A stretch of 64,000 nt of DNA from Rhizobium bangladeshense (GCF_017357245.1 NZ_CP071612.1:2855001-2919000), one strand, 5' to 3'; positions 7,621 to 16,724 are shown, counted from the first letter of the stretch. The notes: a model not told the origin generated them from the letters alone. Program-made: numbers and translations.

Positions 7621-8136
7621 ATGAAGATACCCGCACCGGAAAGCTTCGAGGGCCAGATCTTGGCCCTCCTCCCCTCGCTCAGGCGCTATTCGCGCAGCCT
7701 GACGCGCTCGGATGCCGACGGCGAGGATTTGCTCCAGGACTGTGTCGAGAAGATTCTGACGCACCGCGGCCAATGGCGCGGACTCAATCTGCGCGGCTGG
7801 GTCCTGACCATTATGACGAACCTCTATCGCAACGGCCGGCGCGGCAAAAGACGCGGCGGTCTGGTCGAACTCGACGCCGCAGAGGATGTAGCCGCCCCCG
7901 AACCGGCGGCCGATCCGCTGGAGCGCGCCCGGCTCAACGATGCGCTGAACAGCCTTTCGGAGGAGCACCGCGCCGTGCTGATGCTCGTCGTCATCGAGGG
8001 ATATAGCTACAGCGAGGTCGCCGCCGCGCTCGATATTCCGATCGGCACCGTCATGTCCCGCCTGTCGCGCGCCCGTCGGCGAGTCGCGGAGCACCTGAAG
8101 GCCGACAACATCATTACGCTCCGGAGACCGAAATGA
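7621..8136 (+). CDS. ECF RNA polymerase sigma factor
   Basis: The 171-aa protein has sigma region 2 at about residues 10-80 (RYSRSLTRSDADGEDLLQD, GWVLTIMTNLYRN) and region 4 at about 110-165 (LSEEHRAVLMLVVIEGYSYSEVAAALDIPIGTVMSRLSRARRRV). It lacks regions 1 and 3, as expected for extracytoplasmic-function sigma factors. The gene overlaps the next one by 4 bp (ATGA), so it is translationally coupled to its presumed anti-sigma factor. It probably directs the promoter in front of the COG4315 gene. The inducing stress is not visible. Confidence 0.92.
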   Translation: MKIPAPESFEGQILALLPSLRRYSRSLTRSDADGEDLLQDCVEKILTHRGQWRGLNLRGWVLTIMTNLYRNGRRGKRRGGLVELDAAEDVAAPEPAADPLERARLNDALNSLSEEHRAVLMLVVIEGYSYSEVAAALDIPIGTVMSRLSRARRRVAEHLKADNIITLRRPK

Positions 8137-8915
8137 ACGAGACCAATCCGAGCGTCACCGAAGCCGATCTCCACGCCTATGCCGACGGCCAGCTGGCTAA
8201 AACGGCGCGCACTCGCGTCGAGGCTTACCTCGCCGACAATCCGGAGGAGGCGGCAATGGTCGCCGAGTGGCAGGCTCAAAGTTCGGGCATCCGCTCGCTC
8301 TTTTCAGGTTACGAGAAGGCCAAGGATACCGATCCCCTTCTCGTCGCACCCGCCCGCGCCGTCTCATCGGGGGCAAGGCACTGGAGGACCGCCGCTGCGG
8401 CCCTGCTCGTCTTCGCGCTCGGCGCCGTCAGCGGCCACTATGGGTCAGGTCTTCTGGAAACGCCGGGCCTGCAGCTTGCCGGCTCGGAGACCCTGCCTAA
8501 GCAGGCCGAGACCGCCTTTACGGTCTATGCCGCCGAAGTTCGCCATCCCGTCGAAGTTTTCGCCGACGAGGAGGCCCATCTCGCCACCTGGCTCGGCAAG
8601 CGCCTGGCGATCGAAAACCTCAAGATCCCCAACCTGCAGCCGCTCGGCTTCAAGCTTGTCGGCGGCCGCCTGCTGCCGGTCGACGGCAGGCCGGGCGCGA
8701 TGTTCATGTACGAGAACCAGGCCGGCGAGCGCCTGACCGTCATGGTCGGCCGCAATAGGGAAAACCGCACCACGAGCTTCCGATTCGCTTCATCCGGCAA
8801 TCTCGAGACCTTCTACTGGATCGATGGTGAACTCGGCTACGCCGTCACCGGCGAAATCTCGCGCGAGACACTACGTGAGGTGGCCGAGGAGTGCTATCGG
8901 CAGTTTCCGTCGTGA
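8133..8915 (+). CDS. Membrane-anchored anti-sigma factor
   Basis: The product is 260 aa. The N-terminus (VTEADLHAYADGQLAKTARTRVEAYLADNPEEAAMV) is the typical cytoplasmic anti-sigma helix bundle, but without the HxxxCxxC zinc motif. One membrane helix follows at about residues 87-106 (AAAALLVFALGAVSGHYG), and the C-terminal 150 residues would be periplasmic. It should hold the sigma factor inactive at the membrane until a periplasmic signal is sensed. It overlaps the sigma gene by 4 bp. The anti-sigma role follows from layout and context; there is no direct proof. Confidence 0.88.
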   Translation: MNETNPSVTEADLHAYADGQLAKTARTRVEAYLADNPEEAAMVAEWQAQSSGIRSLFSGYEKAKDTDPLLVAPARAVSSGARHWRTAAAALLVFALGAVSGHYGSGLLETPGLQLAGSETLPKQAETAFTVYAAEVRHPVEVFADEEAHLATWLGKRLAIENLKIPNLQPLGFKLVGGRLLPVDGRPGAMFMYENQAGERLTVMVGRNRENRTTSFRFASSGNLETFYWIDGELGYAVTGEISRETLREVAEECYRQFPS

Positions 8916-8918
8916 GAC

Positions 8919-9308
8919 TCAGCGCAGCGGGTCGTTAGCGAGCTCGATCGGCTTCCCATGCGGCGTGGCTTCGGCCGCACGCTGCCAGCTCTTCTGCAGG
9001 TCGAGGATGGCGGATGCATCCGCTATGCCACGGCTAACCAGGAGCCCTGAAAGCGCCGCAACCCAGCAGTCGAAGTAGTCGCTGCCGTCCTTGGCGCGGC
9101 TTGGCTGATGCAACTCCTTTGAGAGAGCCGCTGCCCATTCGCTCCAGGTGAAGATGCCCTTTTCGTGCAAGTACAAGGCCATGGCGAAGGCTTCCGCCGC
9201 CCAGGGCTCGGGGAAGACGGGATCACCCTCCGACGACGTCGGCAGCCCCGGCGATTGCGCGATCTGAGGGGATGTTTCACAGAGGCTCAAGATAGCTCTC
9301 CCAGGCAT
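8919..9308 (-). CDS. Nitrile hydratase accessory/activator protein
   Basis: The 129-aa product resembles the small activators (P14K/NhlE-like) that insert cobalt into nitrile hydratase by subunit exchange: it is similar to the N-terminal part of the beta subunit (FPEPWAAEAFAMALYLHEKGIFTWSEWAAALSKEL, then DYFDCWVAALSGLL). It is the last gene of the alpha-beta-activator operon, the usual order in cobalt-type clusters. The start at 9308 overlaps the beta gene by 32 bp; a TTG at 9290 is an alternative. It converges with the anti-sigma gene with a 3-bp gap. Confidence 0.88.
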   Translation of the reverse strand: MPGRAILSLCETSPQIAQSPGLPTSSEGDPVFPEPWAAEAFAMALYLHEKGIFTWSEWAAALSKELHQPSRAKDGSDYFDCWVAALSGLLVSRGIADASAILDLQKSWQRAAEATPHGKPIELANDPLR

Positions 9309-9936
9309 CGATCGAGACCGTCAGCGACGGATCCGCGCCCTCGCCCCAGACCTCTGCTCCATCGAAGACGACGGTATAGAGCCACTGCGGGTTCTCGCCC
9401 TTGCCATGCGCATTATCGTCTGGAAAAACGAACGAACCCTGCACTGCTTCGACCACGCCCTGCTTGGCGCGCGCATAGCGCGGCAGTCGTGTATGCGTCG
9501 CAGGGTTGAAATTCTTCGTCTTTACCCGTTCGCCGACCACGAAGAGCGGCGCGGTTTCGACGGGACGATCGCAAGGCCCGCCTTTCGCCAACACCGCCGG
9601 CACCATCTCCGCCCTTAGCACCCGCTTCGGCGCCGCGCCGTCCCGCAGCTTGTGCCCGGACAACAATTCCTCGCGCGTCGCAAAGCCGTGCCGCTCCAGC
9701 AGCATCTCCACGCCGCGGATCCAGATCTCGTAATAGCTCGCCGCGAGATAATCGGCCGGCGGAATGCTCTCGCGTGCATGCCGACTTTCATCGATCGTCC
9801 AGGCGCCAAAGGCGCCGCAGGAAAGGGTGATCCCCAGCGCCCGCTTTTCCCATTCGGCATGAAAATAGGGCTCGCCTTTTTCGGGGGAGACAGGCCCGAA
9901 GCCCATTTGACCGCCGAGATCGTGCGGTCCATTCAT
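9277..9936 (-). CDS. nthB: Nitrile hydratase subunit beta
   Basis: The 219-aa protein matches the beta subunit throughout: N-terminal [16 protein letters not shown], the helical ERRxxG-like middle ([18 protein letters not shown]), and the SH3-like C-terminal barrel ([36 protein letters not shown]). Together with alpha it hydrates nitriles to amides in the cytoplasm. Its start overlaps the alpha stop by 4 bp (ATGA), so the subunits are translationally coupled. Confidence 0.93.
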   Translation of the reverse strand: MNGPHDLGGQMGFGPVSPEKGEPYFHAEWEKRALGITLSCGAFGAWTIDESRHARESIPPADYLAASYYEIWIRGVEMLLERHGFATREELLSGHKLRDGAAPKRVLRAEMVPAVLAKGGPCDRPVETAPLFVVGERVKTKNFNPATHTRLPRYARAKQGVVEAVQGSFVFPDDNAHGKGENPQWLYTVVFDGAEVWGEGADPSLTVSIDAWESYLEPL

Positions 9937-10565
9937 GACAGCGCCTCCGGGCTGCCGGCGACTGCGGTGCCGATCATCGCGTCGCGGCTGACGAGGTCGG
10001 CAAGTGCAGCTTCGTTCATCCCCGCCGTCCCTTCTGGCCGCTCGGGGATCACGAGATAACGCAGCTCTGCCGTGGAGTCCCAGACACGAATCTTCTTCTC
10101 CTCTGGCAGCACCAGCCCAAACTCGGCAAGCACGCTGCGCGGATCGATGACGGCGCGGGAACGGTAGGCCGGCGCCTTGTACCAGACCGGCGGCAGGCCG
10201 AGCACAGACCAGGGATAACAGGAACAGAGCGTGCAGACGATGAGGTTATGGGTGTCGGTCGTATTGAAGACGGCGCGCATATGCTCGCCCTGCCGGCCGA
10301 TGTAACCGAGGCTGGCGATCGCCGCCGTCGCATCGCGCTTCAGCCACTCGGCGAAATCGGCATCGTTCCAGGCTTTCGCGACGACCCGAGCACCATTCCG
10401 CGGCCCCACCTTCGTCTCATAAGTTTCGACAATCGCATCGATCGCCGCCGGATCGATCAGCCCTTTCTCGGTCAGCAGCGTTTCCAGCCCTTTTACGCGC
10501 GCCTGCATATCGGAGTAATGGTTGTCGTGATCGTGACGGTGCTCGTCGTGGTCATGGTCGTGCAA
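9933..10565 (-). CDS. nthA: Nitrile hydratase subunit alpha, cobalt-type, His-rich N-terminus
   Basis: The 210-aa catalytic subunit carries the metal-binding claw C-T-L-C-S-C at residues 111-116. The Thr in second position is the signature of cobalt-type enzymes (Ser in iron-type). I place the start at the TTG at 10565 because GGGAGGA lies 7 bp upstream and the length then fits the family; a longer open frame begins at 10616. With this start residues 2-16 hold seven His alternating with Asp/Glu, a likely metal-binding tail. No amidase or cobalt transporter gene is adjacent, so onward use of the amide must be encoded elsewhere. Confidence 0.9.
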   Translation of the reverse strand: MHDHDHDEHRHDHDNHYSDMQARVKGLETLLTEKGLIDPAAIDAIVETYETKVGPRNGARVVAKAWNDADFAEWLKRDATAAIASLGYIGRQGEHMRAVFNTTDTHNLIVCTLCSCYPWSVLGLPPVWYKAPAYRSRAVIDPRSVLAEFGLVLPEEKKIRVWDSTAELRYLVIPERPEGTAGMNEAALADLVSRDAMIGTAVAGSPEALS

Positions 10566-10806
10566 GGCTATGTCCTCCCGAACGGCAATAGGCCGGCCGC
10601 TTCTTCTCTCTTGCAATGCTGGTTTCCCCTTCTCCCCAGGGGAAGAAATGTGGCCCCAGGGGTCGGACGAGGCGGCGGGGGACTCGCGGCAAGGTCCGGC
10701 CCTTCCTCAAAGCATCCGCGTATGAACATCTCTCCCCTTTCTATCACACCCCATGCACCCGCCAAGCCCTCCTATCCCCCTCAAGCTTTTCCGTTAATCT
10801 CTCAAA

Positions 10807-12078
10807 ATGAACATCCTGATTCTCGGCGCAACCGGCTTCATAGGCTCCGTCGTCGCAGCCCGGCTCGCGGCTGACGGACACAGCGTAACAGGGCTCGGCC
10901 GAAATCCCGGACGGGCGCGCTTGAAGCAGCCTGCTATACACTGGCGGCAGGACGATCTCGCACGCATGACGAAGGTGGAGGACTGGGACGATCTCCTCAA
11001 GGACCAGCATGCCGTCGTCAATTGCGCCGGCGCGCTGCAGGACAGTCTTTCTGACGATGTGACCGCCACGCAGGCAGATGCGATGCTCGCGCTCTATACC
11101 GCCGCCAAACGCTCTCAGCCCCTGATCGTCCAGATATCGGCAAGGACGGCGGGAGCGGCCGCCGTCCTTCCCTTCCTCGCCACCAAACGGCGGGCCGACG
11201 AGGCGCTGGCGGCAAGCGGCCTGCCTTACGTCATCCTGCGCCCTGCCGTCGTTCTCGGCCGCAATGCTCATGGCGGCTCGTCGCTCATCAGAGCGCTGGC
11301 CGCGTTTCCCCTTGTATTGCCGCTCACCCATGCGCAAAGTCCGGTCGAAACGCTTTCGGCGGACGACGTGGCGCAAGCCGTTTCACGGGCGGTTGCAGGC
11401 GATCTCCGCGGAGATATCGTTCTTGCCGCCGACGAGACACTGACGCTCGCCGATCTCGTGCACCTTCACCGGCAATGGCTCGGCCTGCCGCCGGCGCGTG
11501 TCTTTTCTCTTGCCCCATGGCTCGCCAGGCCGGTGACGTGGTTTGCCGATCTCTCCGGCCTGTTCGGCTGGCGCTCACCGCTGCGCTCGACAGCGATGAC
11601 CGTGATGTCGGAAGGTGTGCGAGGCGCGGACGTGAAAAATAGGCTTCCCTCGACTTCGGCCGCGGCAACGCTCGCGGCCAATCCCTCCGGTGTGCAGGAT
11701 CTCTGGTTCGCCAGGCTCTATCTGCTGAAGCCGATCGTCATATCAGGCCTGTCGGCCTTCTGGCTGCTCTCCGGCCTTATCCCGCTGCTGTCGGTGACGA
11801 AGGCCTCTGCTCACTTCCTGCCCTTCATGCCGGAGGCGGCGGCAACGGCGCTGACGCTTGTCACCTGTGTCATCGACATCGCCCTCGGCGTCGCCATTCT
11901 TGTCCGCCCGCTCGCCAAACGCGCCCTTCTCGGCATGCTGGCCGTCTCGTTGGCCTATCTGACAGGCGGCACACTTCTCGAACCGGCGCTCTGGCTCGAT
12001 CCGCTCGGGCCCCTTATCAAGGTACTGCCGTCGATCCTGCTGACGCTCACGGCCCTTGCCACACTGGATGAACGCTGA
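10807..12078 (+). CDS. SDR-family NAD(P)-binding protein fused to a DoxX-like membrane domain
   Basis: The 423-aa protein starts with a Rossmann domain (GATGFIG at residues 7-13) of the atypical SDR type that resembles complex I NDUFA9-like and NmrA proteins (about residues 1-270). The remaining 130 residues contain four predicted membrane helices (IVISGLSAFWLLSGLIPLL, ALTLVTCVIDIALGVAILV, LLGMLAVSLAYLTGG, ILLTLTALATL), matching DoxX-like domain families. It should therefore bind a nucleotide cofactor at the inner face of the membrane and may pass electrons to quinone or a thiol partner; this is inference. It shares one base with the downstream gene (TGATG). Confidence 0.83.
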   Translation: MNILILGATGFIGSVVAARLAADGHSVTGLGRNPGRARLKQPAIHWRQDDLARMTKVEDWDDLLKDQHAVVNCAGALQDSLSDDVTATQADAMLALYTAAKRSQPLIVQISARTAGAAAVLPFLATKRRADEALAASGLPYVILRPAVVLGRNAHGGSSLIRALAAFPLVLPLTHAQSPVETLSADDVAQAVSRAVAGDLRGDIVLAADETLTLADLVHLHRQWLGLPPARVFSLAPWLARPVTWFADLSGLFGWRSPLRSTAMTVMSEGVRGADVKNRLPSTSAAATLAANPSGVQDLWFARLYLLKPIVISGLSAFWLLSGLIPLLSVTKASAHFLPFMPEAAATALTLVTCVIDIALGVAILVRPLAKRALLGMLAVSLAYLTGGTLLEPALWLDPLGPLIKVLPSILLTLTALATLDER

Positions 12079-12554
12079 TGCCCGAGCAATGGCTGCTGCT
12101 TGCCCATGTCATCGGCGCGACCGTGCTCTTCGGCACCGGCGCCGGCATCGCCTTTTTCATGGTGATGGCGCATCGCACCCGCGATCCGTCGCTGATCGCC
12201 CATGTCGCTGGGACCGTCGTCATCGCCGACACCTTATTCACGGCCACCGCGGTCATTCTCCAGCCGGTCACCGGCTATCTCCTGGCGCGATCGATCGGCT
12301 GGGATCTCGCGGAGGGCTGGATTACGCTGTCGCTGCTGCTCTACGTCGTGACCGGCCTGTTCTGGTTGCCGGTCGTCTTGATCCAGATCCGGCTGCGCGA
12401 CCTCGCTCGCGCAGCAGCAACTTCGAAAAGCGCCCTGCCGCCCAGCTATTACAGTCTCCACCGCATCTGGTTCGCCTGCGGCTTTCCTGCCTTCCTCGCT
12501 GTCATCGGCATCTTCTGGCTGATGCTGACGAAGCCGTCGATCGCTTTATTTTAA
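12078..12554 (+). CDS. DUF2269 family integral membrane protein
   Basis: This is a 158-aa hydrophobic protein with four predicted membrane helices and conserved polar residues near helix ends (LLLAHVIGATVLFGTGAGIAFFMVMAHR, then QPVTGYLLARSIGWDL). It matches DUF2269, whose function is unknown. The stop of the upstream SDR-DoxX gene overlaps its ATG (TGATG), so the two are translationally coupled and are probably partners. It overlaps the convergent LysE gene by 9 bp at the 3' ends. Confidence 0.8.
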   Translation: MPEQWLLLAHVIGATVLFGTGAGIAFFMVMAHRTRDPSLIAHVAGTVVIADTLFTATAVILQPVTGYLLARSIGWDLAEGWITLSLLLYVVTGLFWLPVVLIQIRLRDLARAAATSKSALPPSYYSLHRIWFACGFPAFLAVIGIFWLMLTKPSIALF

Positions 12555-13139
12555 CATCGGCCAGAGGCTCGCCACCAGAAGCACGGCCATGGTTATATTA
12601 AACCATTTCAGCCGCACCGGGTCGGAAAGCCATTCCCTGAGCGCCGAGCCAAAGCCCGCCCAGGTCGAAACGCTCGGAACGTTGACCACCGCGAAAGCCA
12701 GGCCGACGATCAGCACGCTCGCGAGATAGAGCTCAGGAATCGTATAGGTCGCCATGGCGGTCACTGCCATCACCCAGGCTTTCGGATTGATCCACTGGAA
12801 AACCGCGGCAGAGAGGAAGGACATCGGCGTCGCACCGCTCCTGGCTTCGCTGAGCGAACGCGATGAGGCGATCTTCCAGGCGATCCAGACGAGATAAGCG
12901 CCTCCCGCAAACTTGAGCGCCGTATAAACGGCGGGCACCGTGTGCAGCAGCGCGCCGAGACCGAGGCCGACGCCGATGAGCAGCGAGAAGAAGCCGGCGC
13001 CGATGCCGAACATATGCGGGATGGTCCTGCGGAAGCCGAAATTCACGCCCGAGGCGAAGAGCATCATATTGTTCGGCCCCGGCGTGATCGAGGTCGTGAA
13101 GGCGAAGAGAACGAGGGCGAAAAACGTATCCAGCGGCAT
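12546..13139 (-). CDS. LysE family translocator (amino acid / RhtB-type exporter)
   Basis: The 197-aa product has the LysE/RhtB hallmark near the N-terminus (ITPGPNNMMLFASGVNFGFRR) and five to six membrane helices. Family members export amino acids or their derivatives using the proton motive force. The ATG at 13139 is preceded by GGGAGG, so it is preferred over a TTG at 13151. It forms a single-gene unit and the substrate is unknown. A second LysE-type gene lies at 19932-20546. Confidence 0.88.
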   Translation of the reverse strand: MPLDTFFALVLFAFTTSITPGPNNMMLFASGVNFGFRRTIPHMFGIGAGFFSLLIGVGLGLGALLHTVPAVYTALKFAGGAYLVWIAWKIASSRSLSEARSGATPMSFLSAAVFQWINPKAWVMAVTAMATYTIPELYLASVLIVGLAFAVVNVPSVSTWAGFGSALREWLSDPVRLKWFNITMAVLLVASLWPMLK

Positions 13140-13290
13140 GCGACCTCCCAAAACCGGCCTTTTGCTTATTGCTCTTATTTAGGTCAACATAACTGCCACA
13201 AATTCCGGATGCCATTGCGTCATTGTCATGGTGACAGGATTACTTGAAAGATGGCGACGCGGCCCAATCTCTTGAGCAGGAAGAAGAGCC

Positions 13291-14139
13291 ATGCAGGACG
13301 ACCCCATCCCCTCCGTCAGATTCCCGAACGGCATCGACGTGCCTGCGCTCGGCCAGGGAACCTGGGCCATGGGCGAGGATGCGGGCGATGCCCGAGCCGA
13401 GATCGACAGCCTCAGAGCCGGCATCGATCTCGGCATGACGCTGATCGACACCGCGGAAATGTATGGCGACGGCGGCGCCGAGGAGATTGTCGGCCAGGCG
13501 ATCACGGGACAGCGCGACGAGGTCTTGATCGTCAGTAAGGTCTACCCCTGGAATGCCAGCCTGAAGGGTACAATCGAAGCTTGTGAGCACAGCCTTGAGC
13601 GGCTGGGCACCGACCGCATCGATCTCTATCTCCTGCACTGGCGCGGCAATTATCCACTTGCAGAGACCATCGCCGGCTTCGAAATGCTGAAAGCGTCCGG
13701 CAAGATCAGCGCCTGGGGCGTCTCCAACTTCGACACCGACGATATGCAGGAACTGCTCGCCGTTCCGGACGGCGCCAATGTCGCCGCCAACCAGGTGCTT
13801 TACAATCTCTCCCGCCGCGGCATCGAATATGACCTCCTGCCCTGGTGCCAGAGCCGCGGCATCCCCGTCATGGCCTATTCGCCGATTGAGCAGGGACATA
13901 TCCTGCATAATGCGGAACTCATCCGCATCGCCAAGGCCTACCAGGCGACCCCTGCCCAGTTGGCGCTCGCCTTCCTGCTGAAACGCGACGGCGTCATCGT
14001 TATCCCCAAGACTTCGAATGCAGAACGCGTCCGCGAAAACCGCGACTGCGTCTCGCTCGACGTCACCGACGAGGATTGGCAGTCGCTGGACGCCGCCTTC
14101 CCGCCGCCGGCAAAGAAAAAACCGCTGGAGATGCTTTAG
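13291..14139 (+). CDS. Aldo/keto reductase
   Basis: The 282-aa protein shows the AKR catalytic tetrad: Asp53 and Tyr58 in [10 protein letters not shown], Lys83 in IVSKVYPW and His116 in LYLLHWRG. The C-terminal NADPH-binding segment ([16 protein letters not shown]) is also present. It is a cytoplasmic NADPH-dependent carbonyl reductase with unknown substrate; the layout is closest to the 2,5-diketogluconate reductase-like/YeaE group. Monocistronic by context. AGGAAGAAG precedes the ATG. Confidence 0.9.
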   Translation: MQDDPIPSVRFPNGIDVPALGQGTWAMGEDAGDARAEIDSLRAGIDLGMTLIDTAEMYGDGGAEEIVGQAITGQRDEVLIVSKVYPWNASLKGTIEACEHSLERLGTDRIDLYLLHWRGNYPLAETIAGFEMLKASGKISAWGVSNFDTDDMQELLAVPDGANVAANQVLYNLSRRGIEYDLLPWCQSRGIPVMAYSPIEQGHILHNAELIRIAKAYQATPAQLALAFLLKRDGVIVIPKTSNAERVRENRDCVSLDVTDEDWQSLDAAFPPPAKKKPLEML

Positions 14140-14238
14140 CTGAGTCCGATGGGATTTCCGCCATAAAGCTGCAACAAACCGTCCGAGAGTTCACGACTGG
14201 ATCGATCGGCCCGCGTTGCCGGTGAAGGAAAATATCTG

Positions 14239-14264
14239 AGCGGACGCCGGATCCGGCGCCCGCT
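14239..14264 (-). terminator. GC-rich hairpin after ilvH
   Basis: AGCGGACGCCGG and CCGGCGCCCGCT pair around a central AT with one mismatch, about 10 bp after the ilvH stop on the minus strand. No clear U-run follows, so termination efficiency is uncertain. Confidence 0.45.
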
Positions 14265-14273
14265 TGAGACATA

Positions 14274-14846
14274 TCACATCCCCTGCGCGCCGCGGTTCAT
14301 CGCCGCGATGCCGGTGCGGCAGACTTCGATGAGACCGAGCGGCTTCATGATCGCGATGAACTGGTCGATCTTCGCCGACTTGCCTGTTATCTCCAGGATG
14401 AAGTGATCGATCGTCGCATCCACCACCTTTGCATGAAAGGCATCGGCAAGACGCAACGTTTCGGCGCGCGTTTCGCCCTCACCGATCACCTTGACCAGTG
14501 CCACCTCACGCTCGATCGGCCGTTCCTGGCCGAGTTCGCGCGCCCGCACCGTCAGATCGACGACGCGATGGACCGGCACGATGCGATCAAGTTGCGCCTT
14601 GATCTGCTCCAGCACATGCGGCGTGCCGCGCGTGACGATGGTGATGCGGGAAAGATGCGCCTGGTGCTCCGTCTCCGAAACCGTGAGGCTTTCGATATTG
14701 TAGCCGCGGCCCGAAAACAGGCCAATGACACGGGCAAGGACGCCGGGCTCATTGTCGACGAGAACCGAGAGCGTGTGGCTCTCGATTGCCGTCGTTTCCG
14801 GAGAGATGAAATAGGCAGAGCCCGTGGGCTGAAGATGTGCGTTCAT
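14274..14846 (-). CDS. ilvH: Acetolactate synthase small (regulatory) subunit
   Basis: The 190-aa protein has an N-terminal ACT domain (HTLSVLVDNEPGVLARVIGLFSGRGYNIESLTV, about residues 24-100) and the C-terminal half typical of IlvH/IlvN. It activates the catalytic subunit and confers valine feedback inhibition in branched-chain amino acid synthesis. It lies 26 bp downstream of ilvI on the same strand and is surely co-transcribed with it, so it falls under the upstream leader/attenuator. Confidence 0.95.
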   Translation of the reverse strand: MNAHLQPTGSAYFISPETTAIESHTLSVLVDNEPGVLARVIGLFSGRGYNIESLTVSETEHQAHLSRITIVTRGTPHVLEQIKAQLDRIVPVHRVVDLTVRARELGQERPIEREVALVKVIGEGETRAETLRLADAFHAKVVDATIDHFILEITGKSAKIDQFIAIMKPLGLIEVCRTGIAAMNRGAQGM

Positions 14847-14872
14847 GGTCCTGGGTTTCCTCTGACTTTTTC

Positions 14873-16663
14873 TTAGACGAGCTGGCGGCCCTTGGCGTCG
14901 ATCGCGTTGGCGACCGCTTCATCGGTGGCTTCGTCCGGCAGCAGCATTTCGTTGTGCGCCTTGCCCGAAGGGATCATCGGGAAGCAGTTGGCGAGATTGG
15001 CGACCCGGCAATCGAAAATGACGGGCTTCTTGACCTCGATCATCTCGACAATGGCATCATCGAGTTCATCCGGCTTGTCGCAGCGCAGCCCGACGGCGCC
15101 ATAGGCTTCCGCCAGTTTGACGAAATCGGGCATCGCCTCCGTATAGGAGTGCGACAGGCGGTTGCCGTGCAGAAGCTGCTGCCACTGGCGCACCATGCCC
15201 ATATACTGGTTGTTCATGATGAAGATCTTGATCGGCGCGTCGTACTGGATCGCCGTCGACATCTCCTGAATGCACATCTGGATCGAAGCGTCGCCGGCGA
15301 TGTCGATGACGAGGCTTCCGGGATGGGCGATCTGGACGCCGAGGGCCGCCGGCAGGCCGTAACCCATCGTGCCCAGGCCGCCCGAGGTCATCCAGCGGTT
15401 CGGCTGCTCGAAGCCGAAGAACTGCGCCGCCCACATCTGGTGCTGGCCTACCTCGGTCGTGATGTAGGTGTCGCGATCCTTGGTATGCGCATAGAGCCGC
15501 TCCAGCGCATATTGCGGCATGATCACGTCGTTGCTTTTCGTATAGGCGAATGAATTGCGCGCCCGCCAGCGGGCAATATCGCTCCACCAGTCTTCAAGGC
15601 GGTTCTTCTCAGGCTTCTTCGGCAGCGCCCGCCACAGGCGGACCATGTCTTCCAGGACATGGCCGACGTCGCCGCGAATGCCGATATCGACGCGGACGTT
15701 CTTGTTGATCGACGATGGATCGATATCGATATGAATCTTCTTCGAGTTCGGGGAAAAGGCATTGAGACGGCCCGTGATGCGGTCGTCGAAGCGGGCGCCG
15801 ATGCAGACCATGACGTCGCAATCATGCATCGCCATGTTGGCCTCGTAGGAGCCGTGCATGCCGAGCATCTTCAGCCAGTTCTTGCCCGAAGCCGGATAGG
15901 CGCCGAGCCCCATCAGCGTCGAGGTGATCGGGAAGTCGGTGAGCTCGACCAGTTCGCGCAGCAGCTTGGAGGCTTCAGGGCCGGAATTGACGACGCCGCC
16001 GCCGGAATAAATAACCGGTCGGCGCGCATTCGCCATCAGCTCGATCGCAGCATGGATCTGGTTGAGGTCGCCCTGGATCTTCGGCTGGTAGCTCTTCTGG
16101 ATCGGGTAGTCGGCAGGCGGCGTATAGGTGCCGGTCGCAAACTGAACGTCCTTCGGAATATCGACGACGACGGGACCGGGACGGCCGGACTGAGCGATGC
16201 GGAAGGCCTCGTGAATGATGGCGGCGAGCTCGTTGACGTCCTTGACCAGCCAATTGTGCTTGGTGCAGGGGCGGGTAATGCCGACCGTATCGCATTCCTG
16301 GAAGGCGTCGGAGCCGATCAGCGAAGTCGGAACCTGGCCGCTCAGGCAGACGAGCGGGATCGAATCCATCAGCGCGTCCTGCAGCGGCGTGACCGCATTG
16401 GTGGCGCCCGGACCAGAGGTCACCAGCATGACGCCGACCTTACCGGTGGAGCGGGCGTAGCCTTCGGCCGCATGGCCGGCCCCCTGCTCGTGGCGCACGA
16501 GAATGTGCTTGATCTCGTCCTGCTGGAAGATCTCGTCATAGATCGGCAGAACCGCGCCGCCGGGATAGCCGAAGATATGTTCGACGCCGTTGTCCTTCAG
16601 CGCCTGGAGAACGATCTCCGCTCCTGTCATCCGATTGCCTGCCGCCTGATTGTCCGTGCTCAT
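14873..16663 (-). CDS. ilvI: Acetolactate synthase large (catalytic) subunit
   Basis: The 596-aa product is a ThDP-dependent enzyme that condenses two pyruvates to 2-acetolactate, or pyruvate with 2-oxobutyrate. It has the N-terminal pyrimidine-binding part (VEHIFGYPGGAVLPIYD, RHEQGAGHAAEGYARSTGKVG), the central FAD-like domain, and the C-terminal ThDP/Mg motif GDASIQM followed by NNQYMG. I use the ATG at 16663 (MSTDNQAAGN) because the open frame up to 16726 runs into the attenuator hairpin. Co-transcribed with ilvH. An 18-codon leader ORF and terminator lie upstream. Confidence 0.95.
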   Translation of the reverse strand: MSTDNQAAGNRMTGAEIVLQALKDNGVEHIFGYPGGAVLPIYDEIFQQDEIKHILVRHEQGAGHAAEGYARSTGKVGVMLVTSGPGATNAVTPLQDALMDSIPLVCLSGQVPTSLIGSDAFQECDTVGITRPCTKHNWLVKDVNELAAIIHEAFRIAQSGRPGPVVVDIPKDVQFATGTYTPPADYPIQKSYQPKIQGDLNQIHAAIELMANARRPVIYSGGGVVNSGPEASKLLRELVELTDFPITSTLMGLGAYPASGKNWLKMLGMHGSYEANMAMHDCDVMVCIGARFDDRITGRLNAFSPNSKKIHIDIDPSSINKNVRVDIGIRGDVGHVLEDMVRLWRALPKKPEKNRLEDWWSDIARWRARNSFAYTKSNDVIMPQYALERLYAHTKDRDTYITTEVGQHQMWAAQFFGFEQPNRWMTSGGLGTMGYGLPAALGVQIAHPGSLVIDIAGDASIQMCIQEMSTAIQYDAPIKIFIMNNQYMGMVRQWQQLLHGNRLSHSYTEAMPDFVKLAEAYGAVGLRCDKPDELDDAIVEMIEVKKPVIFDCRVANLANCFPMIPSGKAHNEMLLPDEATDEAVANAIDAKGRQLV

Positions 16664-16724
16664 CTGTCTGTTCCGTTTGATGCTGGGATTTGCGTTTGTG
16701 GCCGGAAGCCCGAATTTCGGGCAC

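Noticed and set aside
10617..10806. Possible small gene or RNA between nthA and the SDR-DoxX gene
   Set aside because: Only a short imperfect CCCC/GGGG palindrome is visible; nothing supports a gene.
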